The position numbers and the translations under genes were made by a program. Below are positions 37,993 through 46,305 of a stretch of DNA of 64,000 bases, piece by piece. The stretch spans positions 1-64,000 of the forward strand of contig JACKLK010000001.1 of assembly GCA_024236015.1 (NCBI GenBank), written 5' to 3'. Origin of the DNA: Rhodoferax sp. Lineage in GTDB: Bacteria; Pseudomonadota; Gammaproteobacteria; Burkholderiales; Burkholderiaceae_C. Each line of letters opens with the position of its first letter. Positions within the stretch are counted from its first letter, which is position 1. The notes under the pieces are model-generated. The model had not been told where the DNA came from. It searched no databases and saw nothing but the letters and a program-made list of their open reading frames with translations.

Positions 37993-38892
37993 ATGAAATT
38001 GCATCAACTGGCCGTGTGTGCGCTGGCGGCGGCCGCAGCCCTTCCGTCCCATGCCGTCGGCCGCCTGGTCGACGTCGACGTGCTCGATCGCGCCACCGGC
38101 GCCGTGTTGCCGGTGCTGACCCACCGCGGCGAACACTGGGTCGCCGGCAGTCCGGGCCGCAGTTATGCCATCGTGCTGCGCAATCGCTCCGGCGAGCGGC
38201 TGCTGGCCGTGACCGCGGTCGATGGCGTCAATGTGCTCAGTGGCGAGACCGCCGGCTGGGACCAGTCCGGATATGTGCTGGCACCCGCACACCGCTACCA
38301 GGTCACCGGCTGGCGCAAGAGCCGCAGCGAGGTCGCGGCATTCGCGTTCTCCAGCAGCGGCGACGCCTATGCGTCGCGCACCGGCCGGCCGGACCATGTG
38401 GGCGTGATCGGCGTGGCGGTGTTCCGGGAGCAGCGGCCGGCCGTCGCGCCGCGCGTGATGCCGCCGGAGATGGACAAGCGGTCGAACCTGGACCGCGAGA
38501 CTTTCCCGGGCGCCGGCCGGCGCGAAGCGCCGCCTGCGAGCGCGTCGGCCCGTGACGCCGGTGGCGGCGAGGCCCGATCCGAACGCGCGGCGCCGGCCGC
38601 GCAGGCCGAGGCGGGGGCCGATGCGAGCCGGGCCCTTGGCAAGGCCTTGTCGCCGGCGGCCCCCGCGCCGCGGCTGGGCACCGCACATGGCGAGCGCGAG
38701 TCCTCGTGGGTGACGCACACACAGTTCACGCGACGGCACGATCGCCCGGACGACATCATCCGGATCCGCTACGACAGCAGCGAAAACCTGATCGCCCGCG
38801 GCGTGATCCGGGCGCCGCTGCCGCCCCGTGTCGATCCGTTTCCGGCATCGGCGCAGGCCGGCTACGTGCCGGATCCGCCGCCGCGGTATTGA
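37993..38892 (+). CDS. Exported protein of unknown function upstream of an ECF sigma gene
   Basis: This 299-residue protein has a signal peptide to about residue 21 (LPSHAVG). Residues about 22-150 look globular (GRSYAIVLRNRSGERLLAVTAVDG...), followed by an Ala/Pro-rich low-complexity part (about 160-235) and a charged C-terminal segment. I do not recognise the family. It directly precedes the sigma factor gene with a 40-base gap, so it may be made or controlled with it. Confidence 0.75.
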   Translation: MKLHQLAVCALAAAAALPSHAVGRLVDVDVLDRATGAVLPVLTHRGEHWVAGSPGRSYAIVLRNRSGERLLAVTAVDGVNVLSGETAGWDQSGYVLAPAHRYQVTGWRKSRSEVAAFAFSSSGDAYASRTGRPDHVGVIGVAVFREQRPAVAPRVMPPEMDKRSNLDRETFPGAGRREAPPASASARDAGGGEARSERAAPAAQAEAGADASRALGKALSPAAPAPRLGTAHGERESSWVTHTQFTRRHDRPDDIIRIRYDSSENLIARGVIRAPLPPRVDPFPASAQAGYVPDPPPRY

Positions 38893-38932
38893 CGGGGCTG
38901 GCACGGCCCGGGCGATGGCGATAATCGCGCCG

Positions 38933-39532
38933 ATGCCAGGCCATGCCGACGCCGACGATGCGAGCGACGAAGCGATGATGCTGCGCTACGCGGCGGGCGA
39001 CGTGGCCGCGTTCGACGTGTTGTACGCGCGCCATGCCACCAGCGCGTGGCGCTACCTGTTGCGCCATGTCGGTGATCGCGCGGTCGCCGACGATCTGCTG
39101 CAGGATGTCTGGTTTGCCGTGGCCCGCCAAGCGACGCGTTACCAGGTCACGGCACGGTTCCGGACCTGGTTGTTCACCATGGCGCACAACCGCATGGTCG
39201 ACCATCTGCGCACACGCCGGCAGCACCAGAGCCTGGACCCGCCCGCATTTGGCGGCGAAGAGGCCGACGCGCCGGCGCTGGCGGCCACCTGGGCGGCGGA
39301 CTCGGGTTTCGGGCCGCTGCGCCAGTTGCAGGGGCGCGAACAGGCCGTCGCATTGCTCGATGCGATCGCGCAGCTGCCCGTCGAGCAGCGTGACGCCTTC
39401 CTGCTGCAGGCCGAGGCCGGCATGTCGGTGCAGGAGATCGCGGCCACGACGCAGGTGACGTTCGAAACCGCCAAGAGCCGGCTGCGGTATGCGCGCCAGA
39501 CCTTGCGCCGGCTGTTGCAGGAATACGCATGA
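38933..39532 (+). CDS. ECF-type RNA polymerase sigma factor
   Basis: This 199-residue protein has sigma region 2 (DDLLQDVWFAVARQATRY) and region 4 (EQRDAFLLQAEAGMSVQEIAATTQVTFETAKSRL), without region 3, as in ECF sigmas. Starts at 38933 and 38915 are both possible; neither has a good ribosome site. The stop overlaps the next gene by 4 bases (ATGA), so the downstream membrane protein is its probable partner. Confidence 0.88.
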   Translation: MPGHADADDASDEAMMLRYAAGDVAAFDVLYARHATSAWRYLLRHVGDRAVADDLLQDVWFAVARQATRYQVTARFRTWLFTMAHNRMVDHLRTRRQHQSLDPPAFGGEEADAPALAATWAADSGFGPLRQLQGREQAVALLDAIAQLPVEQRDAFLLQAEAGMSVQEIAATTQVTFETAKSRLRYARQTLRRLLQEYA

Positions 39533-40515
39533 AACCAGGCACTCCCCACGGCGATGATGACGACCTGATCCGGCTCTACCACGCGGCCGCCGACCGGGTG
39601 GGCGGCGCGCCTTCGCCGGCGGTGGGCGACGCGGTGCGTGCCCATGCGCGGGTCATGGCCGCGTTGCGGCAAGGGGCGGATCCGCCGGACACGCCCGTCG
39701 TGCCGGACGCCGGGCGCGACACGGCGGCCAACGCCGCGCGCTGGCGCGTGTCGATGCTCGCGAGCCTGGCGGTGGTCGCGCTGGCCGGTCTGCTGGTGCT
39801 GCAGTTCGACCGCGGCACGCCGCAGGAGCAGGATCTCGTGCGCGCACCGGACGCCGTGGTGCCGCTGCGTGGCGGCGCCGAGCGGTCTGCATCGGTTTCC
39901 GCGCAGCAGTCGGCCTCGGAGTCGGCGCGCGACCTGCCGCAGGCGCGGGCGCCGGCCGCTGCCACGGCCACGGCCAACGACGCCGCCGCGGCTGCGGCAG
40001 CGACACCGGCGGCTGGGCCGGCCCGGGGTGCGCGGAACGGTGCCGATGCCGTATCCGCCAAGGCGCTGGCGCCAGCGCCGCCGGCCGCATCGACGCGGCC
40101 AGCCGCCGAGGCGGCCGCGGACGCGTCGGCCGCGGCGGCGCCACCCATGGCCGAGGCCACCGGCTCCTTGCGGGCTGCGCCGTCGCCCGAACGGTTTGCG
40201 GGTGCGGCCCGGCCGGGTGCCATGGCGGACGATGCCCATGGCATGGCCGCGGCCGGCAACTGGCCCGCGCTCGCGTCGCGCCTGGCCGCCGGCATGTCGG
40301 TCGATGTCCGCGATGCCATGGGTCGCACCCTGCTGATGCGCGCTGCCGGCGCAGGGCAGGTCGACATGGTGCGGCGGCTGCTCGATGCGGGGGCCGATCC
40401 GCGCCTGGTCGACTCCGGTGGCCGGACGGCGGGCGATGGGGCCCGACGCGCCGGCCGGCCCGACATCGCCGCGCTGCTGGACGAGGCGCAACGCGATCGC
40501 GGCCCCGGGCGCTAA
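39529..40515 (+). CDS. Membrane protein with C-terminal ankyrin repeats, candidate anti-sigma factor
   Basis: This 328-residue protein has an N-terminal cytoplasmic segment of about 72 residues, one membrane helix (about 75-93), a long Ala/Pro-rich outer part (about 100-235) and two or three ankyrin-like repeats (about 245-320, RTLLMRAAGAGQVDMVRRLLDAGADP). Gene overlap with the ECF sigma factor and the one-span topology suggest an anti-sigma role, but the cytoplasmic part has no clear zinc anti-sigma motif. The combination with ankyrin repeats is unusual. Confidence 0.72.
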   Translation: MKPGTPHGDDDDLIRLYHAAADRVGGAPSPAVGDAVRAHARVMAALRQGADPPDTPVVPDAGRDTAANAARWRVSMLASLAVVALAGLLVLQFDRGTPQEQDLVRAPDAVVPLRGGAERSASVSAQQSASESARDLPQARAPAAATATANDAAAAAAATPAAGPARGARNGADAVSAKALAPAPPAASTRPAAEAAADASAAAAPPMAEATGSLRAAPSPERFAGAARPGAMADDAHGMAAAGNWPALASRLAAGMSVDVRDAMGRTLLMRAAGAGQVDMVRRLLDAGADPRLVDSGGRTAGDGARRAGRPDIAALLDEAQRDRGPGR

Positions 40516-40557
40516 TATGGTGGCCAGGCAACGCGTCCACCATCAGGAGACAACGGC

Positions 40558-42234
40558 ATGGCCCAGACCGATATCGCGATAGCACAGGCAGCCACGCTCA
40601 GGCCCGTGCTGGAGATGGCCCGGGATCGCCTGGGCATTCCGCCCGAGGCGCTGGAACCCTATGGCCACTACAAGGCCAAGATCGACCTGGCCTGGCTGCA
40701 CCGACAGACCGGACCCGACGGCAAGCTGGTGCTGGTCACCGCGATCAGCCCCACGCCGGCCGGTGAAGGCAAGACCACGACCACGGTGGGCCTGGGCGAT
40801 GCGCTCAACCGCATCGGCAAACGCGCGGTGATCGCGCTGCGCGAACCGTCGCTGGGGCCGGTGTTCGGCATGAAGGGCGGCGCCGCCGGCGGCGGCTATG
40901 CGCAGGTCGTCCCGATGGAGGACATCAACCTGCATTTCACCGGTGACTTCAATGCAATCGCGCTGGCGCACAACCTGCTGGCCGCGTTGATGGACAACCA
41001 CATCCACCATGGCAATGCATTGGGTTTCGACGTGCGGCGCATCGTCTGGCGCCGGGTCATGGACATGAACGACCGCGCCTTGCGGTCCACCGTGGTGTCG
41101 CTGGGCGGCCCGGGCAACGGTTTCCCGCGCGAGGACGGCTTCGACATCGTCGTCGCGTCCGAGGTGATGGCGATCTTCTGCCTGGCGACCTCGCGCAAGG
41201 ACCTCAAGGAACGGCTGGGCAACATCATCGTCGGCTACACCCGCGCACAGACGCCGATCCGCGCGCGCGACCTGAACGCGCACGGCGCGATGGCTGCGCT
41301 GCTCAAGGATGCGATCAAGCCCAACCTGGTGCAGACGCTGGAGAACAATCCGGCCATCATCCATGGCGGCCCGTTCGCCAACATCGCGCATGGCTGCAAC
41401 ACCGTCACCGCGACGCAGGCCGCGCTCAAGCTGGGTGAATACGTCGTGACCGAGGCGGGTTTCGGCGCCGACCTGGGTGCCGAGAAATTCATCGACATCA
41501 AGTGCCGCAAGGCCGGGCTGCGTCCCGATGTCGCGGTGGTCGTGGCCACGCTGCGGGCGCTCAAACACCATGGCGGCGTCGACGCCAGCGACCTGAACAC
41601 ACCCGATGTGGCCGCGCTCAAGAAGGGCATTGCCAACCTGGAGCGCCATGTCGACAACATCCGGCACCACTACGGATTGCCCTGTGTCGTGTCGATCAAC
41701 CATTTCACCGCCGACACGCAGGAGGAACTCGACCTGCTGCGCCGCGAGATGGACCGGCAAGGTGTCCCGGTCGTGGTCGCGCGGCACTGGTCGGAGGGGT
41801 CGCGCGGGGCCGAGGACCTGGCGCGCGAAGTCGTGCGCCTGGCCGAGGGCGGCACCGCCAGCATGAAGCTGGTCTATCCGGACGAGGCCAGCTTGTGGGA
41901 CAAGATGAAGACCATCGCCACGACGATCTACGGCGCCTCCGACATCTCGGCCGACACGGCGGTGCGGGCGAAGATCGCGAAACTGCAGGAGGACGGGTTC
42001 GGCCACTACCCGGTATGCGTGGCCAAGACGCAATATTCCTTCTCGACCGATCCCAAGCTGCGCGGTGCGCCGAGCGGCCACATGGTCAACATCCGCGAAG
42101 TGCGGCTGGCCGCCGGTGCCGAGTTCGTCGTGATGGTCTGCGGCGACATCATGACCATGCCCGGCCTGCCCAAGGAGCCGGCGTCGGCCCGGATCGACAT
42201 CGATGACGACGGACGTATCTCGGGATTGTTCTGA
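40558..42234 (+). CDS. fhs: Formate-tetrahydrofolate ligase
   Basis: This 558-residue enzyme forms 10-formyltetrahydrofolate from formate, THF and ATP. The P-loop TPAGEGKTTTT lies at 66-76, followed by REPSLGPVFGMKGGAAGGG, which is characteristic of the family. Length matches bacterial Fhs. RBS-like AGGAGA stands 10 bases before the ATG. In this genome it could use formate released by the BoxC step, although it lies 11 kb from boxC. Confidence 0.95.
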   Translation: MAQTDIAIAQAATLRPVLEMARDRLGIPPEALEPYGHYKAKIDLAWLHRQTGPDGKLVLVTAISPTPAGEGKTTTTVGLGDALNRIGKRAVIALREPSLGPVFGMKGGAAGGGYAQVVPMEDINLHFTGDFNAIALAHNLLAALMDNHIHHGNALGFDVRRIVWRRVMDMNDRALRSTVVSLGGPGNGFPREDGFDIVVASEVMAIFCLATSRKDLKERLGNIIVGYTRAQTPIRARDLNAHGAMAALLKDAIKPNLVQTLENNPAIIHGGPFANIAHGCNTVTATQAALKLGEYVVTEAGFGADLGAEKFIDIKCRKAGLRPDVAVVVATLRALKHHGGVDASDLNTPDVAALKKGIANLERHVDNIRHHYGLPCVVSINHFTADTQEELDLLRREMDRQGVPVVVARHWSEGSRGAEDLAREVVRLAEGGTASMKLVYPDEASLWDKMKTIATTIYGASDISADTAVRAKIAKLQEDGFGHYPVCVAKTQYSFSTDPKLRGAPSGHMVNIREVRLAAGAEFVVMVCGDIMTMPGLPKEPASARIDIDDDGRISGLF

Positions 42235-42276
42235 GGCCGCGCGGCATTGCGTCTTGGCGTCGACACCCAGGCCCGC

Positions 42277-43482
42277 ATGAACCCGCCGACGGCAGCGCCG
42301 CTGCGCCCCTTGCAGGGCACGACCGTGGTCACGCTGGAACACGCGATCGCCGCGCCGTATGCCACGCGCCAGCTCGCCGACCTGGGTGCGCGCGTGATCA
42401 AGATCGAACGCCCCGGCAGCGGCGATTTCGCGCGCGGCTATGACGACCGGGTCAAGGGACTGTCCTCGCACTTCGTCTGGACCAACCGCTCCAAGGAAAG
42501 CCTGACGCTGGACCTCAAGCATCCCGAGGGCGCGGCCATCCTGCGCCGCCTGGTGCACGAGAAGGCCGACATCGTGGTGCAGAACCTCGCACCGGGCGCG
42601 GCGGCGCGGCTCGGCCTGGGCTGGGACCGCCTGTCGGCCGACAAGCCGGGGCTCATCTTGTGCGACATCTCCGGCTACGGCGGTGACGGGCCGTATCGGG
42701 ACAAGAAGGCCTACGACCTGCTGATCCAGAGCGAGGCCGGTTACCTGTCGGTCACCGGCAGCGCCGAGGCGCCAGCCAAGTCCGGCAATTCGATCGCCGA
42801 CATCGCGGCTGGCATGTTCGCGTATTCGAACATCCTGGCGGCCGAACTGGAGCGGCGCAGCAGCGGACGCGGACGCCACATCGACGTGTCCATGCTCGAG
42901 TCGCTGGTGGAGTGGATGGGTTTCCCGATGTATTACGCGTTCGACGGTGCACCGCCACCGCCACGGGCCGGTGCCAGCCACGCGACGATTTATCCGTACG
43001 GGCCGTTCGCGGTCGGCGATGGCAGCAGCGTCATGCTGGGACTGCAGAACGAACGCGAATGGCCGGCGTTCTGCAGCGTCGTGCTGCGTCAGCCCGCACT
43101 GGCGCAGGACCCGCGTTTTCGCCGCAACGCCGGGCGCAGCGCCGCGCGCGACGCCTTGCGCGCCATCATCGAGGCCTGTTTCGCCGAGCTGGACGCGGCG
43201 CAGGTGACCGAACGGCTGGACGCAGCGCGTATCGCGAACGCCAGCGTCAACACCATGGCCGATGTCTGGGTGCATCCGCAATTGCGCGCGCGCCGGCGCT
43301 GGAGCGAGGTCGATTCGCCGGTGGGCCCACTGCCGGCGCTGGTGCCGCCGGGCCTGGCTGCCGATGGGCTGCCGCGCATGGACCCATTGCCGTCGCTGGG
43401 CCAACAGACCGACGCCATCCTGCGCGAGCTGGGCCTGTCGGACGGCGACATCGGTTCGCTGCGCGCGCAAGACGTCGTCTGA
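42277..43482 (+). CDS. Class III CoA transferase (CaiB/BaiF family)
   Basis: This 401-residue enzyme moves CoA between carboxylic acids. The N-terminal LARVI-like segment reads LGARVIKIERPGSGDFAR, and the catalytic Asp is in KAYDLLIQSEAGYLSVTG. The family handles many acids (formyl, succinyl, carnitine and others), so no specific substrate can be named. The ATG at 42277 was chosen because the ten earlier residues are not family-like. It follows fhs by 42 bp and is probably cotranscribed with it. Confidence 0.85.
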   Translation: MNPPTAAPLRPLQGTTVVTLEHAIAAPYATRQLADLGARVIKIERPGSGDFARGYDDRVKGLSSHFVWTNRSKESLTLDLKHPEGAAILRRLVHEKADIVVQNLAPGAAARLGLGWDRLSADKPGLILCDISGYGGDGPYRDKKAYDLLIQSEAGYLSVTGSAEAPAKSGNSIADIAAGMFAYSNILAAELERRSSGRGRHIDVSMLESLVEWMGFPMYYAFDGAPPPPRAGASHATIYPYGPFAVGDGSSVMLGLQNEREWPAFCSVVLRQPALAQDPRFRRNAGRSAARDALRAIIEACFAELDAAQVTERLDAARIANASVNTMADVWVHPQLRARRRWSEVDSPVGPLPALVPPGLAADGLPRMDPLPSLGQQTDAILRELGLSDGDIGSLRAQDVV

Positions 43483-43672
43483 TGCCGCCGCCGCGGTCTT
43501 GACCTGGGTCATGCCATGACAGCCACGGTGTGACGCAGATCATGGAAACCGCAGGTTGTTCCGGGCCGATGGTCATGCGCTCAACCACCTTAATCCTGGC
43601 TTAAGCTTGCGCGCCCAGGGTGCGGAAACCGGCGGCACGTTGCCGTCGCATCACGTCACGAGGGGGACAGCC

Positions 43673-44797
43673 ATGCGGATCAGAACCTGTTTGCGCGCCC
43701 TGGCCACGGCATTGCCGTGTGCCGGCTTCGCGGTAGCGGCCCATGCCAGCGTATTCGGCACCCTGGGCAACTTCGACGTCGTCAACGACACCGGCAGCGT
43801 GGCCCACGGCTTCGAGATCGAACTCGAGGACCTGCATCTGGGCGACATCTCCGATACCTTTGGCGGCGTCGGCCGGGGATTCCCGTCGGGGCGGGGCTTC
43901 GACCCGCAGCTCGCGGTGCAGCGCTACGGTGCGCCGACCGTGACCGAATACGATGCCGGAGGCGGCATCTTCGGCGTGCGGGTCACCTACCGGGGACTGT
44001 TCGATCCGGCCACGATGCGGTGGGACTTCGGAACCCCGTCCGGCAACCAGGTCACGCCGGGCGACAACTGCTGGACCGGCGGCGGCATCGGCTACGGGCC
44101 CGCGACGTCCTGCGACCATTTCGGCGTGGGTACCCGCAAGACGCCGACCCGGACCACCTACAGCTGGCTGCTCGAGACCGCGCCCGATTCCGCCGACCTG
44201 ACCAAGGGCGGTGTCGTGTTGCCGGCGCCCGTGTGGCAGGTGATACCGAATGCGCAGGTGCCGGCCGGCCCGCCGCGCGTGATTGCGCGCATCGAGGCGC
44301 CCGAGCCGCCGCATGCGGCCGAGTTCGGCGACGCGATCTGGGTCAAGGTGTTCACGACCGAGATCGAGCGGGAAGTCGGACTCGAGGACCTGATCGGCGG
44401 CAATCCGGTGATCGAGCAGGTGCAGACCGAGATCGAGTGGCAGCTGGTCCAGAAGGAATTCAACAACCCGAACTCGGGCTTCGTCGAGGTCGATCGCGAG
44501 GCGGGCGGCAACGCCGCCGCCATCGTGCGCCGTTACGAGTTCTTCGCGTACGCCGGCACCTACGACGAGAACCACGAGGCCAAGGTCATCATGGACAACG
44601 GTTTCGGAGACTCCAATCCCGCGCCCGGCGACCTGGGTGCGTACCTGGGAGCGCAGAACGGTGCCGTCAACCTGGCGGCGGTGGCGCCGATTCCCGAGCC
44701 GCAGACCTATGCCATGCTGCTGGCCGGACTGCTCATGCTGACCGGGATCGTGCGCCGCCGGCGCCGGTCAACCTTGTCCGCGCTCGACCGGCCGTGA
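43673..44797 (+). CDS. PEP-CTERM sorted exported protein
   Basis: This 374-residue protein has a signal peptide (about 1-25, AVAAHA) and a C-terminal sorting signal: the PEP motif in PIPEPQTYAM, a hydrophobic helix, then RRRRR. Such proteins are cut and anchored by an exosortase/EPS system, which is not in this window. The central part is unrecognised. The ATG at 43673 is preceded by AGGGGG. The last codons and stop (from 44787) lie inside the 133-bp direct repeat, so its 3' end may have been altered by the rearrangement. Confidence 0.85.
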   Translation: MRIRTCLRALATALPCAGFAVAAHASVFGTLGNFDVVNDTGSVAHGFEIELEDLHLGDISDTFGGVGRGFPSGRGFDPQLAVQRYGAPTVTEYDAGGGIFGVRVTYRGLFDPATMRWDFGTPSGNQVTPGDNCWTGGGIGYGPATSCDHFGVGTRKTPTRTTYSWLLETAPDSADLTKGGVVLPAPVWQVIPNAQVPAGPPRVIARIEAPEPPHAAEFGDAIWVKVFTTEIEREVGLEDLIGGNPVIEQVQTEIEWQLVQKEFNNPNSGFVEVDREAGGNAAAIVRRYEFFAYAGTYDENHEAKVIMDNGFGDSNPAPGDLGAYLGAQNGAVNLAAVAPIPEPQTYAMLLAGLLMLTGIVRRRRRSTLSALDRP

Positions 44798-44919
44798 CGG
44801 ATCGCTGCACCATTCGCTCCAGCTGCCGGCGAACAGCGCCTGGCGGCCCAGGCCGGCGATTTCCATCGCCAGCAGGTTGGGCACGGCGGTGACGCCGCTG
44901 CCGCAGTGGTGCACGACCG
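44768..44919 (-). pseudogene. Remnant of the sulfurtransferase 3' end
   Basis: On the minus strand this stretch repeats the codons for about residues 242-286 of the sulfurtransferase at 49924-50793, including the active-site HHCGSGVTA loop, with identical bases over 133 bp. There is no start codon or upstream part, so it cannot make a working enzyme. It overlaps the 3' end of the PEP-CTERM gene. Confidence 0.85.
44787..44919. repeat. 133-bp direct repeat, copy A
   Basis: This sequence is identical over all 133 bases to 49937-50069, in the same orientation, 5,150 bp away. Bases on both outer sides differ at once. The two copies enclose the imelysin operon. Confidence 0.95.
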
Positions 44920-45112
44920 AGGGCAGAGTAGGGGTGTCCTGCCCGGCGCACGACCGCGTGTCGGCCTGTCGGTGCCCGCTCCGCAGCCGCAGGACTGCGT
45001 TCGCTGGCGCATCGACGCCGTGATGGGGGTGTGGTGTTCGTATTGTTAATGCGAATGATTCGCATGCGCTGATAGAATGGCGGCTTTTCGGTCCGAATCG
45101 AGGAGTCCCATG
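44798..45112. other. Region between PEP-CTERM gene and imelysin operon
   Basis: This 315-bp stretch has no gene. It holds most of repeat copy A and the sulfurtransferase remnant (to 44919), then about 120 bp of unassigned sequence, and finally the Fur-box-like palindrome and the ribosome site of the imelysin gene. Confidence 0.7.
45049..45065. promoter_or_regulatory. Candidate Fur box upstream of the imelysin operon
   Basis: A perfect 17-bp palindrome ATGCGAAT-G-ATTCGCAT lies 48 bp before the first gene. It resembles the Fur-binding sites found before iron-uptake genes in betaproteobacteria, and iron control fits the operon content. Confidence 0.8.
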
Positions 45113-46282
45113 ATGCGCAAACGCGAATTTCTGCAGAAGCTGACGATCCCCCTGTTGCTGGGGTCCGCGGCGTCGTGGAACGTCCAGGCCGCCGACACCT
45201 CCGTCGACAAGGTGCTGCGGCATTACGGCGCCCTGGTGCTGGCGGGCTACGAAGATGCACTGGCCGGCGCACGCGCGTTGCAGGCGACGATCGCCACGTT
45301 CATCGCCAAGCCGGGTGACGAGGCATTGCAGGCCGCGCGCCGGGCCTGGCTGGCGGCGCGGGAGAGCTACGGGCAGACCGAGGCCTTTCGCTTCTATGGC
45401 GGACCGATCGACGACGAACACGGGCCCGAGGGGCGGTTGAACGCCTGGCCCATGGACGAGGCCTATGTCGACCGGGTCGACGGCAAGCCGAACGCGGGCA
45501 TCGTCAACAACCGCAAGATCGCGATCAGCAAGGCCGCGCTGAAGCGATTGAACGAGCGTGGCGGTGAGGAAAACGTCGCGACCGGCTGGCATGCCATCGA
45601 ATTCCTGCTGTGGGGCCAGGACCTCGATGCAAACGGGGCCGGTGCGCGATCGTACGAGGACTATGTCGATGGCAAGGCGCCCAACGCGGATCGCCGGCGC
45701 CAGTACCTGGGCACGGTCACGGGACTGCTGGTCGATGACCTGCAGTCGCTGGTCGTGGCGTGGCGTGCGGGAGCCGCGAACTACCGGCGCCGGTTCGAGC
45801 ACGGCGGTATGGAGTCGGTGCGCAAGATGATCGTCGGCCTGGGCGCGTTGTCGCGCGGCGAACTGGCCGGCGAACGCATGGAGGTCGCGCTCAACACCCA
45901 GGACCAGGAAGACGAGCATTCGTGCTTCTCCGACAACACGCACCGCGACATCGTCAACAACGCACTGGGCATCGAGAATGTCTGGCTCGGACGATTCCTG
46001 CGCCGCGACGGCAGCACGCTGCAAGGCGATTCGCTGCGCGACCTCGTGGCCGCGAAGGATGCGGCGCTGGCGCAGCAGGTCTCCGAGCGCGTGGCCGCGT
46101 CGGTCGCCGCGGCACGCGCGATCGTGCCGCCGTTCGACCGGGAGATCATCGGCGGCAAGGATGCACCCGGCCGCCTGCGGGTGCAGGCGACCATCGACAG
46201 CCTGGTGCAGCAGTCCAAGGATCTGGCGCTGGCGGCCGCGGCGCTGGGCATCACCCGGCTCAACCAGGCCTCGTCGGGTTGA
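45113..46282 (+). CDS. Imelysin-family periplasmic protein (peptidase M75-like)
   Basis: This 389-residue exported protein belongs to the imelysin group, thought to bind iron or related ligands in the envelope. A signal peptide runs to about residue 27 (NVQAAD). The GxHxxE motif is at G158-H160-E163 (GWHAIEFLLWG). AGGAG at 45101-45105 suits the ATG at 45113 (seven-base spacer) better than that at 45110. It is the first of four genes running in one direction behind a Fur-box-like palindrome. Confidence 0.88.
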   Translation: MRKREFLQKLTIPLLLGSAASWNVQAADTSVDKVLRHYGALVLAGYEDALAGARALQATIATFIAKPGDEALQAARRAWLAARESYGQTEAFRFYGGPIDDEHGPEGRLNAWPMDEAYVDRVDGKPNAGIVNNRKIAISKAALKRLNERGGEENVATGWHAIEFLLWGQDLDANGAGARSYEDYVDGKAPNADRRRQYLGTVTGLLVDDLQSLVVAWRAGAANYRRRFEHGGMESVRKMIVGLGALSRGELAGERMEVALNTQDQEDEHSCFSDNTHRDIVNNALGIENVWLGRFLRRDGSTLQGDSLRDLVAAKDAALAQQVSERVAASVAAARAIVPPFDREIIGGKDAPGRLRVQATIDSLVQQSKDLALAAAALGITRLNQASSG

Positions 46283-46305
46283 GGCCGGTCGTGTCGGGGC
46301 AGACG

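Noticed and set aside
40543..43512. 989-codon minus-strand frame over fhs and the CoA transferase gene
   Set aside because: Both plus-strand genes are complete and recognisable; the reverse frame is low in hydrophobic pattern and rich in His, Gln and Arg.
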